A stretch of 64,000 nt of DNA from Paenibacillus hemerocallicola (GCF_006265175.1 NZ_VDCQ01000030.1:21047-85046), one strand, 5' to 3'. Positions 55,255 through 64,000 are shown, counted from the stretch's first letter. Notes: generated by a model from the sequence alone, not told the origin. Program-made: numbers and translations.

Positions 55255-56025
55255 CTAATGCAGCACCCGCTCCGCTTCCGGATGCTCCTGCTGCCATTGC
55301 ACGACTTCTTCCTCGTGGCGGCACAGCTTGCCCTTGTACCGCAATCCTCCGTGCGAGATGTTGATGCTGCAGGCTGCCGTGTCCGAGGCCGCGACCCAGT
55401 GCGGAGTCAAAAACGTATTCCATAACACGGTTCCCGGCGTCATCTCGTAGGAAAGCTCGTCTTCCGGCGTAATGCCCGGAGGTCGCCGGACGCCCTTGCA
55501 GTGGAGCCGGGTATCGAAAGGGGCCCAGCGGTCGGGGTCCTTGAGCCCGGAGAACAGCTTCGTTCCGTATAGCTGCCAGGCCAGCACGTGGGAGTAGTCG
55601 AGATGGTAGTTGGTCATCCGATTCGGACCGCTGATGAACAGGATCGGGTAGCATCGCGTCCATGTAAAGCCGGCGTCGGCGAGCGCGCGTTTCCACGGTG
55701 TCATCACCCATTCTTCAAAGCCGTCCAACAGCTGCCCGCCGCCGAAAAAACGGTCCAGCTTGAAGTGGGCGAGCGCGAACGGGGAGCGCAGCGCTTCCTC
55801 GATCGGGAGCTTGCGGAACGATTCCGCGATATCGGTGAGCTCGAGCGAGTCCCCTTTTGCCCCGGAAGTGATGCGGCTGTCCGGATCTTGACGGAGCGTC
55901 TCGACGATCCGCTCGAGCGGAGGCATGTCGTAGGCGAAAGGAACGCACTCGCCTTCCATCAAAAAATTAAGCACCCCGTCCCACGTCTGCTGAAATCGCT
56001 GCCAGCTGTCAACGGTTTGTTTCAT
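55255..56025 (-). CDS. Cupin/JmjC-like domain protein
   Basis: A 256-residue protein resembling the cupin-like (JmjC-related) group: NYHLDYSHVLAWQLYGTKLFSGL gives the HxD iron ligands in a beta-helix setting, followed by VLWNTFLTPHWV with a later histidine. Such proteins are often 2-oxoglutarate/Fe(II) hydroxylases. The ATG at 56025 after CGAGGAGAA is preferred to the longer frame. The substrate is unknown. Confidence 0.7.
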   Translation of the reverse strand: MKQTVDSWQRFQQTWDGVLNFLMEGECVPFAYDMPPLERIVETLRQDPDSRITSGAKGDSLELTDIAESFRKLPIEEALRSPFALAHFKLDRFFGGGQLLDGFEEWVMTPWKRALADAGFTWTRCYPILFISGPNRMTNYHLDYSHVLAWQLYGTKLFSGLKDPDRWAPFDTRLHCKGVRRPPGITPEDELSYEMTPGTVLWNTFLTPHWVAASDTAACSINISHGGLRYKGKLCRHEEEVVQWQQEHPEAERVLH

Positions 56026-56246
56026 AGCCGATTCTCCTCGCTTAATCGAATTTGGCATAGCGGAGTTCGTTACGTCACCAGTATGGAATAGCCGGAGACT
56101 ACCGCGCAATTGTCATTTTTTGTGATCGGCCGAACAAATCATGATAAAGATTGCAACAAATGATTAGTCGTTTGCGGGCGGCCGCAGTCATGCGACGTCA
56201 CACGCTCCGGGAGCTGCGAGGCGTAGTGCGAGCACGATTGCATTGC

Positions 56247-56288
56247 AAAAAGAAAACCTCCGGTTCCGCTGGCTGCGGAGTCGGAGGC
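56247..56288 (-). terminator. Rho-independent terminator of the HmoA-like gene
   Basis: On the minus strand CCTCCG..TCCGC pairs with GCGGA..CGGAGG, followed by TTTTCTTTTT. Confidence 0.85.
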
Positions 56289-56298
56289 CTTCTGCTAG

Positions 56299-56607
56299 TT
56301 AATTGCCGTGTGAGACGACCAGCTCATATTTGTTCAAAGAAGCGCCGAGCATCACTTCGCGGCTGTCGCCGCCGCCGCGGTGAGACTCGCGGAACGATTC
56401 GCTGGAGGTCCAGCCCTTGAACGCTTCCTCGTTCTCCCAGACGGTGCACACCTTCAGCTCTTCTTCGCCTTCCTTGCCTTCGCCGAGCCATACTTCCATG
56501 CGGCGGAAGCCGGGCATTTGCTGTACGCCCTTCGCGGCCGCGAACCGCTCCGCTACTTGCTTTCCGTGTCCGGCTTTGATCCGGATCGTATTCGTTACGA
56601 CAAACAT
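56299..56607 (-). CDS. Antibiotic biosynthesis monooxygenase / HmoA-IsdG-like protein
   Basis: A 102-residue dimeric alpha+beta-barrel protein: FVVTNTIRIKAGHGKQVAERF, PGFRRMEVWLGEG and VCTVWENEEAFKGWTSSESFRESH. Members include heme-degrading monooxygenases. The ATG at 56607 follows GGGAGGCG; a much longer frame runs through the upstream araC gene but is only its shadow. Confidence 0.85.
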   Translation of the reverse strand: MFVVTNTIRIKAGHGKQVAERFAAAKGVQQMPGFRRMEVWLGEGKEGEEELKVCTVWENEEAFKGWTSSESFRESHRGGGDSREVMLGASLNKYELVVSHGN

Positions 56608-56696
56608 CGTATCGCCTCCCGTAGTCCTGTTATGCGGCTGTTCCAAGTCATCTTCACCTTCTATTATAACGAACCGGAGGGGGAGGTCCAAATTTG

Positions 56697-57551
56697 CTAC
56701 ACGAAACGCGAGGGCGGCCGGTTGTAATACTTTTTGAACGCCTTCGAGAACGTGTAAGGGTCGGGGTAGCCGAGCAGCTCGGCGATCTGCTTGATCGAAT
56801 ACTGCTCGAGATACAAATAATCGCGGGCTCGGTTCATCCGCACCTGGTATAAATAGTAGCCCGGCGTGACGCCGACCGTATTTTTGAAATAGGTGATGAA
56901 ATATTTCTCGGACATCCCGATCAGCTCGGCGAGCTCCCGAATGGCGATCGGACGTTGAAGATGCTCGTGCAAATAGCCGAATACCGGCTGCAGCGCATCC
57001 ATATGCCGTACCGTGCCCTTTTTCGGCAATGCGGTCGATGGCGAGGGATCGAAGCCGGATGCGCCCGACTCGGCCGCATGCTCGATAATACGGGATAGCA
57101 GCAGGGTCAAGCAGCCTTTGAGGCGGACGCTCGATACGGCGGAACGGTTGCGGTACCGCTCGAAAGCCCGGCGAAACAGCGCGGCCTCCTCCGACACGAA
57201 AGCTCCCGGCACGATGCCGGATAAGCTGAAATCGTCCAATATGCGCGAGCGGTCGCCGATCCCGAAGTCGAAGTGGACGTAGAGGAACCGGCAGCCGTCC
57301 TCCCCAGTGGAGGCGGAGTACGGGACGTTCGGATAGAACAGGATCAGATCGCCGGGCTTGGCGGACCCGGAAACGCCGCCCATGCGAAGGTTGACCGTGC
57401 CGGCCAGCACGATCCACAGGTCGTAATCGGGATGCTGCTTGCTCTCGCTCCAATGGGGCGGGTGGTAGAGCGCGCTGCATGAAGCGATGCGAAGCGTAAC
57501 GTGCTCCGACAGCTCGTTGAACAGATGGAAGGAATCCGTTTGATTAGCCAT
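56697..57551 (-). CDS. AraC-family regulator
   Basis: A 284-residue regulator: cupin-like sensor (YDLWIVLAGTVNLRMGG, KPGDLILFYPNVPYS) followed by a double helix-turn-helix (AIRELAELIGMSEKYFITYFK, IKQIAELLGYPDPYTFSKAFKKYY in parts). It diverges from the GH4 gene and probably responds to the glycoside or sugar that this enzyme handles. Confidence 0.9.
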   Translation of the reverse strand: MANQTDSFHLFNELSEHVTLRIASCSALYHPPHWSESKQHPDYDLWIVLAGTVNLRMGGVSGSAKPGDLILFYPNVPYSASTGEDGCRFLYVHFDFGIGDRSRILDDFSLSGIVPGAFVSEEAALFRRAFERYRNRSAVSSVRLKGCLTLLLSRIIEHAAESGASGFDPSPSTALPKKGTVRHMDALQPVFGYLHEHLQRPIAIRELAELIGMSEKYFITYFKNTVGVTPGYYLYQVRMNRARDYLYLEQYSIKQIAELLGYPDPYTFSKAFKKYYNRPPSRFV

Positions 57552-57903
57552 GCTAAGAGCGTCTCCTTTCGCGCAAACTCCGAACGGTCGGGTGTGCTTA
57601 TCGTGTCGAGTTATTTAGGGCTTGTGCACGTTCTCAACAGCCTGAAAATGTCAGCTTCCCCAAGCTGTTCACCGGCCTTCCAAAGCTCGGACGTCCTTAA
57701 CCGGATAGGCTTCGATCAGCAATGTTTTTCTTAACTTATATTCACACTTTTAGACATATTGCCATACTAACAGTATACCACATGTATCAGGCTTTCTATT
57801 TGATCGTACTATTTGACATCATAGTAAAACTACAGTCCATTTCACTTCCCGGCGATCCCTTTATAATGAAGATGAAATCAAACGGATTGTGGAGGGATAG
57901 GCA
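57552..57903 (+). promoter_or_regulatory. Divergent control region with GH4 promoter
   Basis: No gene. For the plus gene a -35 TTTCAC (57840-57845) and -10 TATAAT (57862-57867) are 16 bases apart, followed by the RBS GGAGGGA. The upstream AT-rich half is where AraC sites would be expected; no clear repeat was identified. Confidence 0.5.
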
Positions 57904-59292
57904 ATGAACGATGTCAAGCTGTTGAAACCGAAGGTTGTAGTTTTAGGCGCGGGAAGCTTGTTTTTCGGACGACAATCGATTTGGCAAATGGTCACGTCAC
58001 CGTATTTGAACAACGGAACCTTGGCTTTGGTGGATACCGACGAAGCGAGACTCGCCAAGCTGCTTAAGCTGGCCCGCATGGTGGCCGAGGAGCAGGGCGT
58101 CCGGCTGACGGTGGAAGGCTCCACGGACCGCCGGGACGTATTGAAGGACGCGGACTTCGTCGTTCTGAGCTTCGCCAAAGATACGGTGAAGTATCGGGGC
58201 ATCGATTGCGCCGTCTCGGAAAAATACGGCATTCGCATGTGCTCCGGCGATACGATCGGGCCGGGCGGCATATTCCGGGCGATGCGGGAGCTGCCCGTCA
58301 TTATGGAATGCGTGCGGGATATCGAGGAGATCTGTCCCGACGCCTGGGTGATCAACTACATCAATCCGTCGGCCGTGCACGGCATCGCTCTGAGCCGGTA
58401 TGCGCCGAGCCTGAAAAGCTTCGCGCTGTGCGACGGCCTGCATATGCCGCATGTGAAGCGGAACTATTTGAAGCGCGCCGGGATAATCGCGGATGCGAAG
58501 GAGTATACGGAGGACGTAGCCGGACGGTTCGATTTCCGGATCGCCGGGGTCAATCATTTCACTTGGCTGCTGAAGGCCGAATTCGACGGACGCGACGTAG
58601 CTCCGCTGATTGCGGAATCGCTGCGCCGGGCCGCGGAGACGGGCACGGACGGAGGAGACCGCGGAGCGAAGGCGGCCCATAACGACGCCATCGGGTACGA
58701 ACTGTACAACGTGTTCGGTTATGTCCCTACATGCGTAGCCCATACGAAGGAATATTTGCGCTACTGGCAAGGTCTCGGCAAAACGGTCGAACCGATTCCG
58801 CAGCTCCATATATGGGAAACCGAGGAGAGATACAAGCGGCATGACGCCATGTGGAAGCAGGTCGACGATTTTGTAAGCGGGGGCAGGCCGATTTCCGAAT
58901 ACCGGACGGCGTTCGGTCCCGATCACGCGACCGATATTATCGAAAATATGGTCGGCGGCTTGGGCAAGCCGTATTATATCAACACGCTGAACCGGGGAGC
59001 CGTGTCCAACATGAACGGCGACGCGTTCCTCGAGCTGTGCTGCGAGGTTACGCTGGACGGCGTCAAGCCGCTGCCGGTAGGCGAGATGCCGCGCGGCATC
59101 CGCGGGATGCAGGAGCTCGTTCTGGATACCCACGAGCTGACTGCGGAAGCCGTCGTGGAGCGCAGCTTCGCCAAGCTTAGAAGGGCAATGATGACCGACC
59201 CGCTCGTCAATTCGATCGGCGACGCGGACAACATCATCAAGGAGCTGCTGGAGCAGGAGAGGGAAGCGCTTCCCTCCTGGTGGTACGAGTAA
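57904..59292 (+). CDS. Family 4 glycoside hydrolase (alpha-glucosidase/alpha-galactosidase type)
   Basis: A 462-residue cytosolic NAD+- and Mn2+-dependent glycosidase. The Rossmann motif VVVLGAGSLFFGR, the NYINPSAV sugar contact, the metal ligands Cys in LCDGLHMPH and His in GVNHFTWL are all visible. GH4 enzymes cleave glycosides by a redox-elimination route. No transporter is adjacent. Controlled probably by the divergent AraC protein. Confidence 0.92.
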   Translation: MNDVKLLKPKVVVLGAGSLFFGRQSIWQMVTSPYLNNGTLALVDTDEARLAKLLKLARMVAEEQGVRLTVEGSTDRRDVLKDADFVVLSFAKDTVKYRGIDCAVSEKYGIRMCSGDTIGPGGIFRAMRELPVIMECVRDIEEICPDAWVINYINPSAVHGIALSRYAPSLKSFALCDGLHMPHVKRNYLKRAGIIADAKEYTEDVAGRFDFRIAGVNHFTWLLKAEFDGRDVAPLIAESLRRAAETGTDGGDRGAKAAHNDAIGYELYNVFGYVPTCVAHTKEYLRYWQGLGKTVEPIPQLHIWETEERYKRHDAMWKQVDDFVSGGRPISEYRTAFGPDHATDIIENMVGGLGKPYYINTLNRGAVSNMNGDAFLELCCEVTLDGVKPLPVGEMPRGIRGMQELVLDTHELTAEAVVERSFAKLRRAMMTDPLVNSIGDADNIIKELLEQEREALPSWWYE

Positions 59293-59314
59293 AAGAGCGT
59301 TCGTCAGGATCTAC

Positions 59315-59353
59315 GAGGCGGCTGCCCGCGGTGAGCGGGGGCCGCTTTTTTCT
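59315..59353 (+). terminator. Rho-independent terminator of the GH4 gene
   Basis: GCGGC..CCCGC pairs with GCGGG..CCGC, followed by TTTTTT. Confidence 0.85.
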
Positions 59354-59400
59354 ATGCCGGCAAGATTGGCCTGCCATGTTCGCACGGCGCCTTCCGGTTC

Positions 59401-59589
59401 GTAACGGAACGGATTTCCGCTAATGCAACGGTTTCGGTCGTGTTTCCGAAGCTAGCGGAACAGAGTTCCGTTAAGACGGCCCTCCGAGAGGAAACGGGCC
59501 GCAAACGGCGCAATAACGGAACACAGCTCCTTTATTTGGCGGCTGCCGCTTGGTTACGGGTTAATAGCGGAATCTATTTCCGTTATTCC
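59401..59589. repeat. Array of TAGCGGAA/TTCCGCTA-type palindromes (array C)
   Basis: Copies start at about 59401, 59452, 59508 and 59562 (for example CTAGCGGAACAGAGTTCCG and TAATAGCGGAATC facing ATTTCCGTTATT). Spacings are 51, 56 and 54 bp, the same periodicity as the array at 30790. No gene is seen from 59293 to 59929. Confidence 0.8.
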
Positions 59590-59734
59590 TTCGCTTCGCT
59601 TTAATAGGGCAAGCCGACAGCAGCCAGCAAGAGATCGCGCGTTGCTAAAGTCTCGCCCAAGTACAACTGGGACCCGGAGGCCGGCATCCGACGAGCTTGG
59701 GAGACGATCGGTTCGATGTATACTAAATACTGTG

Positions 59735-59768
59735 GGCGGCCTTAGGGCCGTCTGCGTTTTTTTTGCAT
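59735..59768 (+). terminator. Terminator-like stem with T run
   Basis: GCGGCC, loop TTA, GGGCCGTC and, after TGCG, eight T residues. No gene in front of it was identified on this strand. Confidence 0.5.
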
Positions 59769-59778
59769 GCAGGCACAA

Positions 59779-59844
59779 CAAAAAAAAGCCGCACGCGGCG
59801 GCTCGATCCGAAGCAAATCCGTTCTTTTTCCTGTGTCTATTATA
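59779..59844 (-). ncRNA. Candidate small RNA (promoter-to-terminator unit)
   Basis: On the minus strand a consensus -10 TATAAT (59844-59839) is followed about 30 bases later by GCCGCC..GGCGGC-like stem (AGCCGCCGCGTGCGGCT) and eight T residues, with no open reading frame between. This would give a transcript of about 54 bases. The -35 is weak, and it may simply be a terminator with a chance -10. Confidence 0.3.
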
Positions 59845-59870
59845 ACACATGAATATAAACAAAAACAGCC

Positions 59871-59920
59871 TTGTAATTCCCTTAATTTACCTAATATAGT
59901 ATGTATATTACGCTAAGGGA
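59871..59920 (+). promoter_or_regulatory. Promoter with overlapping palindrome for the ABC pair
   Basis: -35 TTGTAA (59871-59876) and -10 TATAGT (59895-59900) are 18 bases apart. TAATATA (59892-59898) and TATATTA (59904-59910) form a perfect palindrome over the -10, nested within TCCCTTA/TAAGGGA (59878-59884 and 59914-59920); the right outer arm includes the RBS region. Repressor binding or RNA folding at the RBS are both possible. Confidence 0.6.
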
Positions 59921-59929
59921 GGACTGGGA

Positions 59930-61762
59930 TTGAACGAACTGAACTTCGGCAAGACGAGCAATGCGAAGGAAATGGCGGCAAGCGCACGCTGGATGGCGGG
60001 AGCCATAGCTGCAGTGGCTCCGCTGCAGGCTTCGGTACTGATCGGACTTGCCGTGCTAGAAGGCTTGGCCCCGGTATTTTCCATTTATGTGACGCAGCAT
60101 CTCATCGATGCGGTAATTCAAGCGGCAGGCAGGGGGAGCGAAGGGTTTGACGCCGTCGTTCCCTGGATAGTCGCATTTGCGGCTTCGCTGCTGCTTGCCC
60201 ACGATGTGCTGTGGAAGTTCCGCGATCCTGTGCTGACAAGGCTGCGCCAGAAGCTCCAGCAAGAGCTGGAAAGGCGGCGTCTCGTCCATGCCTCGGCATT
60301 GCCGCTGACGTTTTTCGAAGAAAGCGCTTCCTATGACCGATTGACCCGCAGCTCCGATCCGGGCAGGAAGACGTCCGACATGTTTCTGTATGTGCTGACC
60401 TTGGGAAAAGGCGTAATCAGCGTCATCGGGGTCGCCGCTATTTTCTGGAACGTATCGCCGTGGCTTGCCGTCGCCTTGGTCGCCGTCATCGTGCCGAGAG
60501 CGGTGCATGGCGCCAAAAGCTCGCGGAAATGGATGAGCTTCACATACGACCAGACCGAGGAGCAGCGACGGGCCTCCTATGTGAGCGGCTTGTTGACGGG
60601 CCGTGCCGAGCAGAAGGAGATGCGCGTATTCGATTTGTCCGGTACGCTTTCCGGGCGATGGGAGTCGCTCAGGCGGGAGCAGCGGACCAAAGCGATGCAG
60701 GTGAAGAAAGGGATGGAGCTCAGGGGAATCCCTTCGAGTTTGCTCTATTGGATAACGGAAACGGCCGTCGTGGTCGCCCTCGGCCTATGGCTTGCCCCGC
60801 AGCGAATCACGCCCGGCATTTTCATGTCGCTGTTCCAGGGCGTGGGCAAGATGAATGCAGGCGCCGGCAGCATCAGCTTCGGGATCGGCATTTTGCATAA
60901 AAACGCGATCGATGTCGGCTACGTGCGCGAATTTTTGCAAATTCCGGTCGACGAGAGGACGCGGGGGGAACGGCTTTTTCCCGCTCCGCTTACCGAGGGC
61001 ATCCGGCTGAACGGAGTCTCCTTCTCGTATCCCGGCAGGGAGCGTCCGATTTTACAGCGGCTGGATCTGCATCTGCGGCCCGGAGAACGCGTAGCGCTAG
61101 TGGGGGAGAACGGCGCGGGCAAAAGCACGCTGGTCAAGCTGCTGCTCGGACTGTACAAGCCCGATGAAGGCACGCTGACGGCGGACGGCGTCGATTATGC
61201 CGATATTTCCCCGGAAAGTCTGCACGAGAACGTATGCGCCGCTTACCAGGACTATTACAAGTTCGCGTTTACCGCGGCGCAGAGCGTGGCGTTGGGCGAG
61301 ACGGCGGGAGCGGCAGCGGCGGACGGTCCGGAGAAGCTGGAGCGGATCAAGCAAGCGGCGGCAAGAGGCGGTGCCGACGAATTTATAACGGAGCTGCCCC
61401 AAGGCTACGATACGCCGATCGGGCGTTTGTACGACGGCAGCCGCGAGCTGTCGGAAGGGCAATGGCAGCGCATCGCGATCAGCCGGACGTTCATGCGGGA
61501 CCCGCAGCTGCTCGTGCTCGACGAGCCGACAGCGGCGCTCGACGCAAAGGCGGAAGCCGACATTTACGGGCAGTTCGTCTCGGCCGCCACGGATCGGGCG
61601 GTATTGCTTATCAGCCATAGGCTCGGCAGCGCACGGCTGGCCGATCGGATTATCGTCCTACAGGACGGCCGCATCGCCGAGGACGGCAACCATGAGCAGT
61701 TGATCGCGGCCAAGGGCGCGTATGCGCAAATGTGGGAGGTGCAGTCCGGATGGTATCGATAA
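59930..61762 (+). CDS. ABC exporter half-transporter C
   Basis: A 610-residue membrane-ATPase fusion: about six helices (25-330), Walker A GENGAGKST, signature RELSEGQWQRIAI (Ser-Glu in place of the usual Ser-Gly), Walker B LLVLDEPTAALD. The form of the signature and DEPTAALD resemble the lantibiotic/NRPS-cluster-type exporters of Paenibacillus. The start is TTG at 59930, six bases after AGGGAGGA. It overlaps the next gene by 13 bases. Confidence 0.88.
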   Translation: MNELNFGKTSNAKEMAASARWMAGAIAAVAPLQASVLIGLAVLEGLAPVFSIYVTQHLIDAVIQAAGRGSEGFDAVVPWIVAFAASLLLAHDVLWKFRDPVLTRLRQKLQQELERRRLVHASALPLTFFEESASYDRLTRSSDPGRKTSDMFLYVLTLGKGVISVIGVAAIFWNVSPWLAVALVAVIVPRAVHGAKSSRKWMSFTYDQTEEQRRASYVSGLLTGRAEQKEMRVFDLSGTLSGRWESLRREQRTKAMQVKKGMELRGIPSSLLYWITETAVVVALGLWLAPQRITPGIFMSLFQGVGKMNAGAGSISFGIGILHKNAIDVGYVREFLQIPVDERTRGERLFPAPLTEGIRLNGVSFSYPGRERPILQRLDLHLRPGERVALVGENGAGKSTLVKLLLGLYKPDEGTLTADGVDYADISPESLHENVCAAYQDYYKFAFTAAQSVALGETAGAAAADGPEKLERIKQAAARGGADEFITELPQGYDTPIGRLYDGSRELSEGQWQRIAISRTFMRDPQLLVLDEPTAALDAKAEADIYGQFVSAATDRAVLLISHRLGSARLADRIIVLQDGRIAEDGNHEQLIAAKGAYAQMWEVQSGWYR

Positions 61763-63567
61763 AACGTCTCGGCGTGTTCGTCACGCTGTTTCGCTTCGTG
61801 AAATGGATTGTCGTTACCGACCCGCGGCGCGCCTTGATCTCGATCGGCTTGAACATGCTGCAGGGCGTCTTTCCGGCGATTCAGATTTATATGGCCTCCC
61901 GCATATTCGGGCAGATGATGCATGTATACGACGGTACGTCGGGCGTGCGGCCTTTGCTGGAATGGATCGCGGCGTGGGCGTCAATATCGCTGCTGTCCAC
62001 GCTGCTTCGGCCGGTCGAAGCGCTGTACACGGAGCGGATCCGGCAGGAGATGGAGGACAGCTTGCTGCGGCAGCTGCAAAACAAGGCGGCCCGGCTTCGC
62101 TTGGAAGCGTTCGAGCGGTCGGATTTTCAAGACCTGCTGACGCGGGCGCGCCGGATTGCCGGGCCCGGTCAATTTTTGAACCTGCTGTGGGAGTTTTACA
62201 GGATGCTTACCGCTGTAGTAAGAATGGTTTCCATTGCCCTGCTCGTCGGCACGTGGAACGTGTGGCTGCTGCTCGCGCTTGTGATCGTCGCGCTGCCGGA
62301 GCCGATCGCCGGCTTCATTCAAGCCAAATCGGCCTTCTTCCTGAAGCGCAAGCAGACCGAGCCGGAGAGGGTAATGAGCTATTTGGCGGGCACGTTGACG
62401 TCCCGGGCGGCGGCGAAGGAGGTGCGGACGTTCGATGCTTCGCCCTGGCTGCTCCGCCGGTGGGAGACGCTTTACCGCGGCGTCGCGGATACGTTGTACA
62501 GGCAGGAGCGGGCGCAGCAGTATACGCGGGCGGGCTTGTCCGGCGTCGGCATGCTCGGTTTGGCCGCCGGAGCGGGCTGGACGGCGTGGACGGTCGCGGA
62601 GGGGAGCTTGTCCGCCGCCGGGTTCGGCGCCATGCTGTTTGCGCTGCAGTCGATGCAGGATGGCATGCAGCAAATCGTCGGAAGGCTGGGCTTTTTTCGC
62701 GACAGGCTGCTGCAGATTGAAGATTTGTTCATTTATGTGGACTTGCAGCCGGAGGAGCCGGTTGGCGGCGAAGCGGCCGACTCGTCGGGGCTCGGAGATA
62801 TCCGCGTCGAGCAGTTGACGTATCGGTATCCGCAAAGCGATCGCGACAGCTTGAGCGGCATCTCCTTCACGCTCCGCGAGGGCGAGAGGATCGCGCTCGT
62901 CGGGAGCAACGGCTCGGGCAAGACGACACTTGTGAAAGTGCTGCTTGGCCTATATGAGCCAAGCGGGGGCAGCGTCTGCTATGGCGGCCGCAGCTTGGCG
63001 CAGCTCGATCTGAAAAGGCTGCGCGACCGTTCCGCCGCGGTCTTCCAGGACTTTACCCGTTATGCGTTCACGCTCCGTGATAATGTGGGATTGGGAAGGG
63101 CGGAGCGGATCGGCGATGAGCGGGCAATCCGGGAGGCGTCCGCCCTCGGGGGCGCCGATGAAGTAGCCGGTGCGCTGTCCGACGGCTTCGAGACGATGCT
63201 GACCCGCCAGTTCACGGGGGGAACGGACTTGTCCGGCGGCCAATGGCAGCGCGTGGCGATTTCCCGCGCTTTCATGCGCGATGCCCCGCTCGTCGTGCTG
63301 GACGAACCGACGGCGGCGCTCGATCCGAAGGCGGAGACGGACGTGTTCGAGCGGTTCGCGGCCATGGCCGGCAGCCGGACCGCGGTTCTCGTCTCGCACC
63401 GGCTCGGCATGGCCAGATTGTGCGATCGCGTCATGGTGATGCAGGGCGGCCGGCTGATCGAGCTCGGTACCCATGACGAGCTGCTCGCCGCCGGCGGAGA
63501 GTATGCGCGGCTGTGGTCGCTGCAGTCGCAATGGTACCGCGAGTCGGTGATCCCGGCCCGGCCGTGA
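61750..63567 (+). CDS. ABC exporter half-transporter D
   Basis: A 605-residue partner: transmembrane part (~10-310), Walker A GSNGSGKTT, signature DLSGGQWQRVAI, Walker B LVVLDEPTAALD, switch VSHRLG. The ATG at 61750, eight bases after GGAGGTG, is preferred over the GTG at 61732. With gene C it should form a heterodimer; substrate unknown. No biosynthetic genes adjoin it in this window. Confidence 0.88.
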   Translation: MVSIKRLGVFVTLFRFVKWIVVTDPRRALISIGLNMLQGVFPAIQIYMASRIFGQMMHVYDGTSGVRPLLEWIAAWASISLLSTLLRPVEALYTERIRQEMEDSLLRQLQNKAARLRLEAFERSDFQDLLTRARRIAGPGQFLNLLWEFYRMLTAVVRMVSIALLVGTWNVWLLLALVIVALPEPIAGFIQAKSAFFLKRKQTEPERVMSYLAGTLTSRAAAKEVRTFDASPWLLRRWETLYRGVADTLYRQERAQQYTRAGLSGVGMLGLAAGAGWTAWTVAEGSLSAAGFGAMLFALQSMQDGMQQIVGRLGFFRDRLLQIEDLFIYVDLQPEEPVGGEAADSSGLGDIRVEQLTYRYPQSDRDSLSGISFTLREGERIALVGSNGSGKTTLVKVLLGLYEPSGGSVCYGGRSLAQLDLKRLRDRSAAVFQDFTRYAFTLRDNVGLGRAERIGDERAIREASALGGADEVAGALSDGFETMLTRQFTGGTDLSGGQWQRVAISRAFMRDAPLVVLDEPTAALDPKAETDVFERFAAMAGSRTAVLVSHRLGMARLCDRVMVMQGGRLIELGTHDELLAAGGEYARLWSLQSQWYRESVIPARP

Positions 63568-64000
63568 CGGCGGCGCGTTCACAGACTTCTCATTTGTTGC
63601 CTGCCGCCGGCTTGATTTATAATAAGGAAGACAGAAGGTCGCATTACGTATATGGCTCCCGACGCGCGCCTGTCCAGGCGCGCGTTTGCGTCGATTCGGG
63701 ACGGCGGTTGGGGAGTCCGTTGCGATAAGCTTCGCGGCATTGCTCGTTAACGGATTTAATCATTTCCGGGGTTAACCATGACGAAAACGAGACGCCGCGA
63801 ATCAAGGGCACGGGGGCGGCGCTGTCGCTCCGAGCTTTGTCGCGGCTCCTTTCGAAGCCGAGATGGAAAATATCTGGTTGTTGAAAAAGTCAAAAAGAGA
63901 GAGTTGTCATACAAAAAGAAGTGGGGGAAATGTGCGGAAAGCGAAGCGGTTGACTTTAAAATCGTGTTGTAACCGCTAAAATCTTAAAAACAACACGATT
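63568..64000. other. Terminal gap with a GC-rich hairpin
   Basis: GCGCGCCTG and CAGGCGCGC around 63664-63684 form a strong stem with a two-base loop, bracketed by GACG/CGTC, but no T run follows. A frame at 63778-63972 is rich in Arg/Lys with no RBS and is not considered a gene. No riboswitch family was recognised. Confidence 0.4.

Noticed and set aside
56608..57480. Upstream extension of the HmoA-like frame
   Set aside because: It runs antiparallel in frame through the araC gene; the family N terminus and RBS are at 56607.
57997..59133. 378-codon minus-strand open frame
   Set aside because: Shadow of the GH4 gene, which has complete family motifs on the plus strand.
63600..63720. Possible riboswitch (contains ATATGG and a strong stem)
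   Set aside because: Conserved purine-riboswitch loop and junction elements are missing and no gene follows.

Overview
The window looks like a chromosomal segment of a Paenibacillus-like, spore-forming Firmicute. The grounds are: strong AGGAGG-type ribosome binding sites with frequent TTG/GTG starts, a 1631-residue S-layer-homology (SLH) surface protein, GntR/AraC-controlled sugar uptake and glycosidase genes, a GntR regulator fused to a solute-binding-like domain, and remnants of a gerA-type germinant receptor operon. No rRNA, tRNA, CRISPR array, transposase or phage gene was recognised.

Layout. 1-8.5 kb: intergenic palindrome array, SLH surface protein (minus), class-II UvrA-like protein (plus), a decayed gene. 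8.5-25.2 kb: an AT-rich biosynthetic gene cluster, the most interesting part. It has a minus arm (araC regulator, acyl carrier protein, hisF-like) diverging from a tightly packed 14.4-kb plus operon of twelve genes: acyl-CoA-dehydrogenase-like enzyme, HPr-kinase-like protein, DegT aminotransferase, APH-like kinase, HAD phosphatase, nucleotidyltransferase, hisH, two ABC exporters, a second acyl carrier protein, an ATP-grasp ligase and a BtrH-like acyltransferase carrying FN3, discoidin-like and CBM6-like domains. 25.3-30.7 kb: GntR-type regulator divergent from a 1253-residue secreted glycoside-active protein. 31-34.7 kb: two WYL regulators, shikimate-kinase-like protein, two frameshifted gene remnants. 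34.9-42.4 kb: a catabolic operon (FCD-type GntR regulator, MalF/MalG-type permeases, binding lipoprotein, beta-hydroxyacid dehydrogenase, AGE epimerase, LarA-like protein). 42.5-50.1 kb: mixed housekeeping and accessory genes, a two-component system, decayed germination genes and small membrane proteins. 50.3-52.6 kb: dehydrogenase, GNAT and sugar isomerase. 52.8-59.3 kb: MATE pump with TetR repressor, cupin/JmjC-like protein, HmoA-like monooxygenase, AraC regulator and GH4 glycosidase. 59.9-63.6 kb: an ABC exporter pair behind a palindromic promoter.

How the cluster may work (inference). Butirosin assembly loads an amino acid on an acyl carrier protein with an ATP-grasp ligase (BtrI/BtrJ), modifies it while tethered, and transfers it to an aminoglycoside with BtrH. 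The same three components lie side by side at 21.5-25.2 kb. The HisH/HisF pair, of the type used in sugar amidine modification, would supply ammonia; the DegT enzyme would install an amine; the kinase and phosphatase could form a protective phosphorylation pair; two half-size ABC proteins would export the product. No NRPS, PKS, adenylation domain or recognised precursor peptide is present, so the product class cannot be assigned to a known pathway.

Three intergenic regions (1-400, 30.79-30.98 kb, 59.4-59.59 kb) carry arrays of the same short palindrome spaced at roughly 51-59 bp, a dispersed repeat family of unknown role.
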